Shown here: piece after piece, positions 42,460 to 50,402 of the stretch | Layout: each line of letters opens with the position of its first letter | Numbering within the stretch: position 1 is the first letter of the stretch | From: Chthonomonadia bacterium | Lineage (GTDB): Bacteria > Armatimonadota > HRBIN16 | DNA: 58,800 nucleotides | Assembly (NCBI GenBank): GCA_013314755.1 | Contig: JABUFA010000023.1 | Location: 1 to 58,800 of the forward strand | Direction: 5' to 3' | Program-made: the position numbers and the translations under genes | Notes under the pieces: model-generated | Seen by the model: only the letters and a program-made list of their open reading frames with translations | Database searches by the model: none | Told to the model about the DNA's origin: nothing

Positions 42460-42669
42460 CTACTCCGCGCTCCAGAGCTCCTCCCACTCCTCATCACTCC
42501 AATCCGAGTAATCCCAGTTATCACAGTCCAATCGTCGGCAGTAGAGCATCTCTTTCAGGCTCCCATCCATCAGCTCTACTGTGGCAATATATGCGAAACG
42601 ACACTCCACGCACAACGCGGGGTCGATGATGCGTACCACTTTCAGGTCGGTTGGCTGCTTTTGCTCCAT
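42460..42669 (-). CDS. Small four-cysteine protein, probable zinc ribbon
   Basis: A 69-residue protein with CVEC near residue 20 and C-X4-C (CRRLDC) near 44-49, a spacing fit for one zinc. The C-terminal tail is extremely acidic and rich in Trp (DNWDYSDWSDEEWEELW). ATG 42669 follows GAGGAG. It lies 12 bases after the STAS-like gene. No family recognised. The acidic tail could mediate protein binding. Confidence 0.6.
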   Translation of the reverse strand: MEQKQPTDLKVVRIIDPALCVECRFAYIATVELMDGSLKEMLYCRRLDCDNWDYSDWSDEEWEELWSAE

Positions 42670-42681
42670 GCGTCTCACTCC

Positions 42682-43089
42682 TCATCCCTGATCTTCTATC
42701 CATCGCACCTGAGTTATCTGCGCCGCCTGCAGACTGACCACGGGCAAACGTGTGATATGACTCAGGGCACAGGTTACCGACGATGCCAGTCGCAGCCGTT
42801 TCGGCTGACGTGTCACTGAGCTTCCGACAGGCAGGACTACCTCCGCCAGCGTGTGCACCGGCAGTATCTTTTCCAAAACGCTCAACAAACGCTGGAGTTC
42901 GCGTGGAGCACCGATGCTGACCTTCTGAAGGTCAATTACCACCTCGCGGTATCCATTGCGCGCCAGCGACTGCAGAATCCGCTGGCAGGATGCGATGGTG
43001 GGAGGGTTCAGAACGCCCTGCCATTGCAGAACGGGTACTCCACATACCAGTATCGTGTTGAGGAGACCTGCGTGCTCCATGCGAAACAC
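42682..43089 (-). CDS. STAS-like domain protein
   Basis: A 135-residue protein whose central part (CQRILQSLARNGYREVVIDLQKVSIGAPRELQRLL in outline, residues 35-70) matches the strand-helix pattern of STAS domains, where VVIDL leads into the loop that carries the phosphorylatable Ser in anti-anti-sigma factors. A Ser (KVSIGAP) is present there. The C terminus is longer than in simple STAS proteins. Function uncertain. First gene of a small minus-strand cluster, divergent from parB. Confidence 0.45.
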   Translation of the reverse strand: MFRMEHAGLLNTILVCGVPVLQWQGVLNPPTIASCQRILQSLARNGYREVVIDLQKVSIGAPRELQRLLSVLEKILPVHTLAEVVLPVGSSVTRQPKRLRLASSVTCALSHITRLPVVSLQAAQITQVRWIEDQG

Positions 43090-43188
43090 CTTTCCTGTTC
43101 TCTGATGCTATTATCGGTCTGAGGTGGCTTGGAGCAGAGGGGTATTTGCGGAAAACCGTAAACTTGCGGGTTTTTCACGGAGGGATAT

Positions 43189-44415
43189 ATGGAAAACTAC
43201 CAGTGGAGAGAGACAGGGAGGGCTTCTGAGATGCCTGAGATGCAGATGATACCGCTGGAACAGATTGTGGCTGGACGCAATCAACCACGCCAGACCTTCT
43301 ACGAGGAGAGCCTGCAGGAGCTCGCGCAGTCCATCAAGGAGCGCGGGGTGCTGGAGCCGATAGTGGTGCGTCCTGCGGGCGATGGGCGCTATGAAATCGT
43401 GATGGGTGAGCGTCGCTACCGCGCGGCGCAGATGGCTGGGTTGACGGAGATTCCGGCTATCGTGCGCGAACTGAGCGACGAGGAAGCGGCAGCAGACGCC
43501 CTGCTGGAGAACTTCCAGCGTGAGGACCTGAACCCCATCGAGCGGGCGCAGGCAATTCAACGCCTGTTGACCATGATGAGCTGGGAGCAGGTCGCCCGCA
43601 CGCTGGGAGTGAGCGAGAGCACGCTCAAACGCCATCTGGAACTGCTGGAACTGCCCCAGGTGATTCAGCAGGAGCTGATGAAACCACCATCCGCGAACGG
43701 TAACGGCGGAACCTTCACCGAAGGGCACGCGCGTGCACTGCTTCCCCTGAACAAGGAGGTCAGCACGCAGTTGCGCCTGGTGGAGAAGGTGCGCAATGAG
43801 AAACTTTCCATCGGCGACCTGGAGAAAATCATCAACGCCATTCTGGAATATCCGAACAAGAAAGAGGCGTTCCTGCGCGTGCCCCTGCACGTGACGGAAG
43901 AGATGCTGAAGCATCTGGGCGCACATCGCGAGCGACAACGACCCTATAAGCCACAGACTGCGGAACAGCACCTGAAGAACCTGACCAAAGCCTGCTCGGC
44001 GGTGTCCGATTTGCTGGATGACCGCGTGATCGAGTTCATTAATACCCAGCAGATGAACCAGCTGCTGGCGACCACGGGCGAGTTACAGCACGAGCTGGAG
44101 CAGTTCAACCAGCGCGTTCGCACCGCACTGCAGAACAAAGAGTACGGCTTCCGCGAGGTATACATCCACTGTCCGCTGTGTGGGCGGGTGGAGCTCATCG
44201 GCAGTCTGCGGTGCAGTGTGTGCTGGACCGTTCTGCGCCGGTGCTACGATTGCGGAAACTACGACCGCACTTACGAACGGTGTGCGGTGACAGGAGCGCA
44301 GATTTTCGTCAGCGAGGCGGAGAATCCGAAAGAGTATTCCAAGTCTTACAAGTGTCCCGATTACAAGCCGAAGTTCGAGGTCTTAGCCCGCAAGCCCCAA
44401 CCCAAAGCAGCCTGA
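43189..44415 (+). CDS. ParB-like protein with cysteine-rich C-terminal domain
   Basis: A 408-residue ParB family protein. The N-terminal CTP-binding region has IPLEQIVAGRNQPRQTF and the GERRYRAA motif at 73-80. ENFQREDLNPIERA and a helix-turn-helix (VARTLGVSESTLKRHLELLEL near 130-150) are for parS recognition. The C terminus is unusual: cysteines at 328, 331, 342, 345, 352, 355, 365 and 389 form CPLC, CSVC and CYDC pairs, a likely double zinc ribbon in place of the usual dimerisation helix. No parA is adjacent, so it may be a regulator or nucleoid protein rather than the segregation ParB. Good GGAGGGAT site. Confidence 0.8.
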   Translation: MENYQWRETGRASEMPEMQMIPLEQIVAGRNQPRQTFYEESLQELAQSIKERGVLEPIVVRPAGDGRYEIVMGERRYRAAQMAGLTEIPAIVRELSDEEAAADALLENFQREDLNPIERAQAIQRLLTMMSWEQVARTLGVSESTLKRHLELLELPQVIQQELMKPPSANGNGGTFTEGHARALLPLNKEVSTQLRLVEKVRNEKLSIGDLEKIINAILEYPNKKEAFLRVPLHVTEEMLKHLGAHRERQRPYKPQTAEQHLKNLTKACSAVSDLLDDRVIEFINTQQMNQLLATTGELQHELEQFNQRVRTALQNKEYGFREVYIHCPLCGRVELIGSLRCSVCWTVLRRCYDCGNYDRTYERCAVTGAQIFVSEAENPKEYSKSYKCPDYKPKFEVLARKPQPKAA

Positions 44416-44429
44416 CCCTCCCGCCCGCA

Positions 44430-44466
44430 TGGGGGTGCGTTGTTCCACGCACCCCCGTCTTTTTCT
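44430..44466 (+). terminator. Rho-independent terminator after parB
   Basis: A stem GGGGGTGCG / CGCACCCCC with an eight-base loop, followed by GTCTTTTTCT. It lies immediately before the end of the converging ispE gene. Confidence 0.85.
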
Positions 44467-45348
44467 CTATCGCCAGCAGAAGGTGCATACCCATGCCCGG
44501 TTTCCAGCACGCCTGAGCCTCTGCATCGAGCGGTGTGCTGTGCCCTCGTCCGCGTAGACGCCCAGCACTCCTGCACCGCTCCCGCACAGCAGCGCCGCCA
44601 GTGCCCCTGACAGCATCATATTCGCTTTTGCATGCTGAATCTGTTCGTTGGCTGGCAGGACGACCGCTTCGAAGTCGTTGTACAGGAGGGGTAGCCAGTT
44701 TGCCCCGGTGCGCAGAGCGTTGACCATCGCCGGAGTGCGCGGCGGAGGCAGCTCTTCCTGCCCGGAGAGGGCGCGCTCGTGGTCGATCTGCTCGTAAGCC
44801 CATGCGGTGGAAACGCCGGTGGGCGGAACCGCCACCACCAGCGGATAACTCGCAGGAACGGGTAAGGGGGTAATCACCTCTCCTAGCCCCTCTACCAGCG
44901 CAGTGCCTCCCTGCAGGAAAAAGGGCACATCGGAACCCAGAGAAAGCGCCACCGACCGCAACTGCTCGGGGGAGAGGGGATAGCCATGCAGGATATTCAG
45001 GGCGCGGAGCACAGTGGCAGCGTTACTGCTTCCGCCGCCCAGCCCCGCCTGAACAGGAATGCGCTTGCGGAGAGTAATATGCACACACGGCGGCACACCC
45101 AGCCGCTGGTAGAACCGTTCCGCCGCGCCCCAGGCAAGGTTTGAACTGTCCTCGGGGACTGTGCCTTCCGGGCACTCTATGCGGATACCCTCCACGTCGC
45201 TCTGGCGCACCGTCACCTCATCCGCCAGGCTGATCTCCTGCATGACGGTCTGAACCAGATGATAGCCGTTGGGAAGCCGTTCGCGCACGTCCAGCGTGAG
45301 GTTGACCTTGGCGTAAGAGGGCAGAGTTACCACGCGATACCTATCCAT
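44467..45348 (-). CDS. ispE: 4-diphosphocytidyl-2-C-methyl-D-erythritol kinase
   Basis: A 293-residue GHMP kinase of the non-mevalonate isoprenoid pathway. N-terminal SYAKVNLTLDVRERLPNGYH near residue 9 contains the catalytic Lys. The ATP-binding glycine loop is PVQAGLGGGSSNAAT near 95, the Asp is in LGSDVPFFLQGG near 134, and the C-terminal LCGSGAGVLGVY is the third GHMP motif. ATG 45348 gives the normal length. It overlaps the DUF1634 gene by 22 bases, so it is translated from the same message. Confidence 0.93.
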   Translation of the reverse strand: MDRYRVVTLPSYAKVNLTLDVRERLPNGYHLVQTVMQEISLADEVTVRQSDVEGIRIECPEGTVPEDSSNLAWGAAERFYQRLGVPPCVHITLRKRIPVQAGLGGGSSNAATVLRALNILHGYPLSPEQLRSVALSLGSDVPFFLQGGTALVEGLGEVITPLPVPASYPLVVAVPPTGVSTAWAYEQIDHERALSGQEELPPPRTPAMVNALRTGANWLPLLYNDFEAVVLPANEQIQHAKANMMLSGALAALLCGSGAGVLGVYADEGTAHRSMQRLRRAGNRAWVCTFCWR

Positions 45349-45689
45349 AAACTCAGCGCCAAGCCTCCGATGACCAGCAGTGATGGTATCAACAGGGAGC
45401 GTTGCCTGTGTGCCAGCGCATATACCCCTATCGCCAGCGAGGCGATAACAGGGGTGAGGATAATCATTTGCAGACCGACCTCCAGAAAGCCCGAGGGGTC
45501 TGCGCGCAGCAGACGATGCCATGCATTGAGCAGGGAGTGAGAATGAATGTCAGCCCGGCTTTTGTACCAGAGCGTGAGCACCATGCCCGCGGTGAGCAGC
45601 AGTACACTTACCGCGTTACCGGCGCGAAGCAGTAAGGCACTGAGATCGTACAGCCTCTCGTTGTTGGGTTGTGTTTCACCGTTGCGCAT
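45327..45689 (-). CDS. DUF1634 family membrane protein
   Basis: A 120-residue protein with three hydrophobic segments (near residues 20-42, 68-90 and 97-118), matching the DUF1634 layout: LLLRAGNAVSVLLLTAG, then the short linker, then LEVGLQMIILTPVI. The function is not known. It is the first gene of a two-gene unit with ispE. An AAAGGTG site precedes the ATG. Confidence 0.75.
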   Translation of the reverse strand: MRNGETQPNNERLYDLSALLLRAGNAVSVLLLTAGMVLTLWYKSRADIHSHSLLNAWHRLLRADPSGFLEVGLQMIILTPVIASLAIGVYALAHRQRSLLIPSLLVIGGLALSLWIGIAW

Positions 45690-45710
45690 GACACCTTTAT
45701 ATTACCACGA

Positions 45711-45740
45711 AAACGGAGCGGGCGACCTCCGTGTCGCCCG
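45711..45740 (-). terminator. Terminator between two minus-strand genes
   Basis: On the minus strand a stem CGGGCGAC / GTCGCCCG with a six-base loop, then CTCCGTTTTCG. It would end the transcript of the gene at 45760-46620. The T run is short. Confidence 0.5.
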
Positions 45741-45759
45741 AAACGGACCACTGTGTCTG

Positions 45760-46620
45760 TTACGAGGACTGGGGTAAACGTTTCTTGCCGGTTTGGTTTG
45801 CCAGTTCGCCCGCTCGCATCCCTTCGGCGAGGGCACTGCCTCCCATCAGAAGCGAGTGTCCCTCCATCGGCATGGAGAAGGGCAGGTCCGGATAGGGCTT
45901 GCCCGCCTGCCACGTGGAATCCGCCAGCAGGTGATAAGCCAGCCCCGCACAGGCGCCCGCCGCGAAGGCGACCGACATGCGGTTCATCTCCGCGACCATT
46001 CTGTCCCAGAACGGGTCATGCTCTTCCGGCAGGTTCTGGTGGACGGCATTGACCAGCAAAGCAAACGAGAAGACCGCTGTCTCCAGCATCGCTCCCGTCA
46101 GCAGGGAGTGGGTGAATACCGAACGGTGGCTGCCGATGCCGCCGACCGCGATGTCCCTGTCGGGAATACCGCCATTGGCGTCCAGTCCTCCTGACCCTGC
46201 GAGGAAGCCCAGCACCGCTGCCGCCAGTTCCGGCGCTGCCTCCTTGGGGTTGGCGATGATACGCTTAGCAATCGCGCCCACGTTCTCAGCGACATCCTTA
46301 CCCTTGCTCTGCAAGGTGGTGGAGAGCTGTTGCAGTTTTTTCTGGGCATGGTCCGCCAGTTGACCCTGCTCCGATGCGTGGTAGCCCTCTTTTGCCTCGC
46401 GAATCAACAGTCCAACAAGCTTTTTGGAAAAGTTGAACAGGTTAACCACGCGCCTCTTGAAAGCCAGTCCGAAGATGCGCAGGCTCTGGAACGCCCAGCC
46501 CATCATGGTGGTTCCGTCTGTGCGCTGGATGGCATACTGTAGCTCCTCCAGAAGGCGCTGGGCGCGGGAGCCAGCCAGAACGCCAGATGTCCATGTAGCC
46601 GACGAACTACCTTCCTGCAT
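45760..46620 (-). CDS. Hypothetical protein, possibly YdjM-like
   Basis: A 286-residue protein. The N-terminal half is charged and helical (residues 1-125). The C-terminal half has hydrophobic helices near 175-195 and 212-232 and the motif GGIGSHRSVFTHSLLTG near 158-175 with HLLADSTW near 240. The spacing of SHRSVFTHS and H-X3-D resembles the metal-dependent membrane hydrolases of the YdjM/DUF457 group, but resemblance is limited to these motifs. A good promoter (46667-46694) and AGGAGG site precede the ATG. Single-gene unit. Confidence 0.55.
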   Translation of the reverse strand: MQEGSSSATWTSGVLAGSRAQRLLEELQYAIQRTDGTTMMGWAFQSLRIFGLAFKRRVVNLFNFSKKLVGLLIREAKEGYHASEQGQLADHAQKKLQQLSTTLQSKGKDVAENVGAIAKRIIANPKEAAPELAAAVLGFLAGSGGLDANGGIPDRDIAVGGIGSHRSVFTHSLLTGAMLETAVFSFALLVNAVHQNLPEEHDPFWDRMVAEMNRMSVAFAAGACAGLAYHLLADSTWQAGKPYPDLPFSMPMEGHSLLMGGSALAEGMRAGELANQTGKKRLPQSS

Positions 46621-46666
46621 CGCGACGTTTTCCTCCTGTGTTGATACACGGCTAAATGACGCTTTA

Positions 46667-46694
46667 ATTTTACCACATCGCTGTATGACGTCAA
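46667..46694 (-). promoter_or_regulatory. Promoter of the 45760-46620 gene
   Basis: On the minus strand TTGACG, a 16-base spacer and TAAAAT, about 46 bases before the start codon. Confidence 0.6.
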
Positions 46695-46739
46695 CAATTC
46701 AGACAGTCCACGTTTTAGACAAAGCCCTGCTGGTGGATG

Positions 46740-46990
46740 TTTCAAGCTTTGGAGTGCTGAAGCTTGCTTCAGCAACCGCTAACCTGCTTTAGCAGGTTTT
46801 ATTCTGTGTTGCCTGCGATTTCTAATCGCAAGGGCAGGTAAAATGCAACCCTGCAACTGGAAGTTGCGGGCTACCCTTGGCGAAGCCTCCTGCGGAGGCT
46901 GGGCTTGGGACGCTGAAGCGTGGCTTCAGCACTCCACAAAGAACTGCCTTGACGCTGAAGCGTGGCTTCAGCACTCCAAAGAACTGCCTT
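46740..46990 (-). repeat. Composite palindromic repeat, locus D
   Basis: The minus-strand copy. Read on the minus strand it runs f, f (loops CAC), b (GCCTCC-GCA-GGAGGC), the GGGTAGCCC linker, c (GCAACT-TCC-AGTTGC), d with loop AGA, the AGGCAACACAGA linker, e (AACCTGCT-AA-AGCAGGTT) and f (loop AA). The order is the same as in loci A and B. It lies between the end of the beta-helix gene and the promoter at 46667. Confidence 0.9.
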
Positions 46991-47016
46991 GGGGCATTCG
47001 AACGCATCCCCGCCCT

Positions 47017-48225
47017 CTAACGCGCAGGAGCTTCTCTCCCCGACGGCAGTGCATGTGCTCCCACACGGCGTGCCGGGCTGTCTTCTCGCACCGACAGGTC
47101 GCCCTTTTCCGGGTCGCGCAGGCGCGGGTTCACGCCGTACACTCCATCCCTTTCAGACACCGGGAGCGCGGGTTTGTTGCGCTCGGGGGCGTCTTCGCAA
47201 TACCACCAGTTTCGGGCGAAGGTGAAGGTTTGCGGAGCGGTGTAGGGACCGATGTTTACGCCTCCCTCAAACCAGCGGTCGGAGCGAAACACCACCAGAT
47301 TATCCGTAAATCGCCCATTTCGGCAGGGCACGAAGCCCTCATCGCGGGTTTCCTGGAGGATTCGTATCGCCCATCGGGTGGGCATGTAGATGGTGTTGAA
47401 GCGCACCGTTGCGCCGTCCACACCCACGAAGCTCACCGCGGCGGTCGAACCGATGAAGGTGCATCCTTCTACCGTGATATTTCGCGCCTCGGCGTGCTCG
47501 CCGCCCGGTTTCAACGGTGGGCGGAAAAACTGCAAGCCAGTGCTCCCGCCGATTTGCATGGCACGCGCCCCCGCATGTTCAAAACGACACCGGCGCACGG
47601 TGATGTGGCTACAGCCGCCCTTTGCCTGCACGCCATAGCCCTTATCATCGGTGAAGCGCAGGGTACATTCTTCAATCACGCCCCGGTGACAGCCCACCAT
47701 ATCAATACCCTGACCGCCATCGCCCCATCGCTCTATCGTGCAGGCCTCCACCCGAAAGTCGGTAACGCCCGATAGCTTAATGCCATCGCAGTTGCCTTCG
47801 GGACCGACGTCGCGTACCGTGATGCCCTTCAGCAGGATATGATGGGCGGGGGAGTCGTATTGACCGCCGTCGTCGATATTGATGCCGTTATAGCGTGCCC
47901 CGACGAAGGTGAGGTTATGCAGTTGAACATAACTTGCGCGGGCGATATGGATGCCATTACTGCCGCCGCGAATGACGGGAGGCTTTTGCGGATCCTGCGC
48001 CGTGATGATGATGGGCTTGCCCGGTTGCCCGAACAGTCGTTCCACATACAGTCCGCCCTCGTACTCGCCGGGCGCGAGCAGAATGGTGTCCCCGGGCTGG
48101 GCAGAGCGCAGCGCCGTGCGTAATTCCTGTGTGTCCCTGACGACGACGGTTCTGTCGGCGGATACGCTGGACAGGAAGAGGGATGCTCCGATGAGTATTG
48201 TCCAGAATACAATGCGCGTAAGCAT
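47017..48225 (-). CDS. Secreted right-handed beta-helix protein
   Basis: A 402-residue protein. The N-terminal signal (IVFWTILIGASLFLSSVSA) is followed by the entry segment TVVVRDTQELRTALRSAQPG and IILLAPGEYEGG-like strands. Repeated coil turns of the pectate-lyase/NosD type then follow: YVQLHNLTFVGARYNGI, HILLKGITVRDVG, FRVEACTIERWGDGGQG, ITVRRCRFEHAGA, ITVEGCTFIGS. Such proteins bind or cleave polysaccharides; no catalytic set could be assigned. ATG 48225 has AGAGGTG upstream. It starts five bases after the M55 peptidase gene, so the two form an operon. Confidence 0.8.
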   Translation of the reverse strand: MLTRIVFWTILIGASLFLSSVSADRTVVVRDTQELRTALRSAQPGDTILLAPGEYEGGLYVERLFGQPGKPIIITAQDPQKPPVIRGGSNGIHIARASYVQLHNLTFVGARYNGINIDDGGQYDSPAHHILLKGITVRDVGPEGNCDGIKLSGVTDFRVEACTIERWGDGGQGIDMVGCHRGVIEECTLRFTDDKGYGVQAKGGCSHITVRRCRFEHAGARAMQIGGSTGLQFFRPPLKPGGEHAEARNITVEGCTFIGSTAAVSFVGVDGATVRFNTIYMPTRWAIRILQETRDEGFVPCRNGRFTDNLVVFRSDRWFEGGVNIGPYTAPQTFTFARNWWYCEDAPERNKPALPVSERDGVYGVNPRLRDPEKGDLSVREDSPARRVGAHALPSGREAPAR

Positions 48226-48230
48226 ATTGC

Positions 48231-49073
48231 TCACACCTCTTTTCGAACCCTGCCCGGTTGCCACGATTCGCTGGGGAACATGTAGATGTCGCGCGGGTCG
48301 TGTATCTTCCATGCGACGGTGCGGGCATCCACGCGCTGAACCCCCGCGAAGCCCGCGTATCGGTCTGCCAGCCCACTATATGCCCATTCCACCGACACGT
48401 CAACGGGCGGCTGGACGCGCCAGGCGTGCTCGCGGTTTGCGTGGCGGATGGCATAGGCGATGTGGTAGCGGATGCGCTGGCGCACCTGGTCGGGTGGGTA
48501 GAGCTCGCAGGTTGCCCAGCCTGTGCCGCGTTTTGTCGGGGTGCATACCACGTGCGGAAACAGCCGTCGTGCCTCTTCGCACAGCGCCTCATCGCCGGAG
48601 ACGTACACCAGCGGTACTCCATACGCCCCTGCGTACAGCGCGAGCTGGCTCATCTCGCCGTGCTCCTGACCGTTGATGCGGAATCGGCACAGCTCTTTGG
48701 GAACCTGCGTGTGGTCAATGAAGGCGTTCAGCGTTCCCGCCATGGCGTGCTGACCGAGCATCGCCACCGCGTGCACGGTTTCGTCCAAGCCTTCAAAGCG
48801 AATGGGGTTGAAACTGCTGAACCACACCTGCCGAACGCGCAGGTCCAGCTTCTTGCGAATGAAGCCACGATTGCGGTTGCGCCCATGCCCGTCGATGACG
48901 CGCACCTCGGTAGCTCCGGCGTCAAAACAGCCTGCAGCCGCGGCGTTCACCTCGGCGGTGAGCTGTTCGCGCCCGTAGAGATACTCCGGGGCATTGTCAT
49001 CGGGATGGTAGCACTGGTCCCAGCTGTCGATGCCTGCCAGCCCTTCCATGTCGGTGCATATCCAGATAATCAT
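48231..49073 (-). CDS. M55 family D-aminopeptidase (DppA-like)
   Basis: A 280-residue zinc peptidase of the DppA family. Features are the N-terminal ICTDMEGLAGI with metal-binding Asp and Glu, VRVIDGHGRNRN near residue 60, MLGQHAMAGTLNAFIDHT near residue 105 and NGQEHGEMS near residue 133. DppA frees D-amino acids from short D-peptides and is linked to peptidoglycan peptide use. ATG 49073 has CAGGAG nine bases upstream. It is divergent from a SIS-protein pair and followed by a beta-helix gene. Confidence 0.85.
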   Translation of the reverse strand: MIIWICTDMEGLAGIDSWDQCYHPDDNAPEYLYGREQLTAEVNAAAAGCFDAGATEVRVIDGHGRNRNRGFIRKKLDLRVRQVWFSSFNPIRFEGLDETVHAVAMLGQHAMAGTLNAFIDHTQVPKELCRFRINGQEHGEMSQLALYAGAYGVPLVYVSGDEALCEEARRLFPHVVCTPTKRGTGWATCELYPPDQVRQRIRYHIAYAIRHANREHAWRVQPPVDVSVEWAYSGLADRYAGFAGVQRVDARTVAWKIHDPRDIYMFPSESWQPGRVRKEV

Positions 49074-49194
49074 GGCGGATGCTCCTGCCGGATTTTCACG
49101 CTCGGCGTATGCTTCTTCTTTTGCTCGGTTCCTTCCTGCAGGAACATGGCTTCGCAGGGGGAAACACACAGTGGGAAGGGGGGAAGTACACGTC

Positions 49195-49821
49195 ATGCTT
49201 TCGGCAGAAGAGTATGTCCGTCGGGTTGTTGCCGAACTGCAATCGGTGCGCTCCGGGTGTTTGACCGCTGTCGAGCGAACGGCAGAAGCGATGGCGCGGC
49301 GGGTATTACAGGGAGGCAAACTGTATATTGTGGACGACCACAGCGGGCTGACCAGCGAGGCGGTTGGCAGAGCAGGAGGGTTGATGATGATTCAACCGCT
49401 GACAACCACCGACCTCGGGGAGGCTGGCATCGCGGCTCCTGATATACTGATAATGTGTTCGCGCAGGGCGGAAAACGCTTCCATGAGCATTCTGGCTCGT
49501 GATGCCCGGCAGCGGGGCGTTTACGTGGTGGCGTTGTGCCCTTCGGTAGAGGGGAGCGACACGTTGAGGCTGACGCACTGGGCATCGGCGCACCTGCCCG
49601 TGCCGCTCGACGAAGGCGTTTTCACCACGTCGGATGGGCAGGAGGTCTGTCCCATCTCCGGGGTGGTGGCGTGTGCGATGCTGTGGATACTGACGGCCGC
49701 TTTTATCGAACGGATGCATCTTCACGACAAAACGCCCCATCTCTGGCGCAGTATCAAACTGCCCGACAGCCGTTCGTTCAACGAGCAGGCGATGAGCGAT
49801 ACCCTGCGGGAGGGCTACTGA
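49195..49821 (+). CDS. SIS-like domain protein, first paralogue
   Basis: A 208-residue protein related to the UPF0309/SIS sugar-binding family. N-terminal helix AEEYVRRVVAELQSV, strand-helix KLYIVDDHSGLTSEAVGRAGG near residue 40, and core DILIMCSRRAENASMSILARDA near 90. It lacks the HPSGKR motif seen in the second paralogue. The ATG at 49195 has a G-rich site; the next gene starts two bases after its stop. The two proteins may form a heterodimer. Ligand unknown; a phosphosugar such as an amino-sugar phosphate is typical of SIS domains. Confidence 0.65.
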   Translation: MLSAEEYVRRVVAELQSVRSGCLTAVERTAEAMARRVLQGGKLYIVDDHSGLTSEAVGRAGGLMMIQPLTTTDLGEAGIAAPDILIMCSRRAENASMSILARDARQRGVYVVALCPSVEGSDTLRLTHWASAHLPVPLDEGVFTTSDGQEVCPISGVVACAMLWILTAAFIERMHLHDKTPHLWRSIKLPDSRSFNEQAMSDTLREGY

Positions 49822-49823
49822 AG

Positions 49824-50402
49824 ATGCTGGCGGAACGGTATCTGGAACTGGCAACAGGACTGGCGCAGAAGGTTGTACAACAGGAGATGCCTTCTATTCG
49901 GAAGGCGGCGCGCTGGTGTGCTCAGGCGCATCGGGCGGGGAAGCGGCTGTGGCATCTGGATATCGGGCACTTTCCCCCCTCTGAGACCGCCCCAGAGCGG
50001 GAGGGCAACCCCGGGCTGTTCACGCCGTTAACCTACCGTCTGGAGGATGTTCAAAAGGTGGAGCAGGGCGATGTGCTGGTGTTCGGCAGTATTCTGGGCG
50101 TGTTTGCCCTGTCGGTGGACATTTGTCAGCAAGCCCGGGCGCGAGGAGCGAAGGTGGTGTATATCGGCTCGCCGGTGGACAAAAGGGTCGTTCCGCCTCA
50201 GCATCCGTCCGGGAAGCGCGTGGCTGATGTGGTGGACCTGGTGATTCACACGCACGTGCCATATACGGATGGCGCGTTGACGGAAGCGTGGATGCCAACG
50301 CCAGCGTGCCCGCTCAGCGGGTTCGCCAATGCGCTGGTGTTCTGGATGCTCAACGCGGAAGTGCTCCGTCTATTGAAGGCTGAGGGGAGCAAGTCGGTGT
50401 GA
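49824..50402 (+). CDS. SIS domain protein, UPF0309-like, second paralogue
   Basis: A 192-residue SIS-domain protein. RYLELATGLAQKVVQQEM is the N-terminal helix. DVLVFGSILGVFALSVDICQQA near 78-100 is the phosphosugar-binding core. HPSGKRVADVVDLVIHTHVPY near 130-150 is the signature of UPF0309 proteins (usually RHPSGKRL with VIDNCVP). It follows the first paralogue by two bases and shares a TGATG junction with the acetyltransferase gene. The divergent M55 peptidase and this pair may serve cell-wall sugar or peptide recycling, by context only. Confidence 0.7.
   Translation: MLAERYLELATGLAQKVVQQEMPSIRKAARWCAQAHRAGKRLWHLDIGHFPPSETAPEREGNPGLFTPLTYRLEDVQKVEQGDVLVFGSILGVFALSVDICQQARARGAKVVYIGSPVDKRVVPPQHPSGKRVADVVDLVIHTHVPYTDGALTEAWMPTPACPLSGFANALVFWMLNAEVLRLLKAEGSKSV

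Noticed and set aside
46740-46990. Insertion-sequence ends or integron sites
   Set aside because: No transposase or integrase, no target duplications visible, and multiple hairpin types in each locus.
49030-49194. Longer N terminus for the first SIS gene
   Set aside because: It would overlap the divergent peptidase gene, and the added residues look non-coding.
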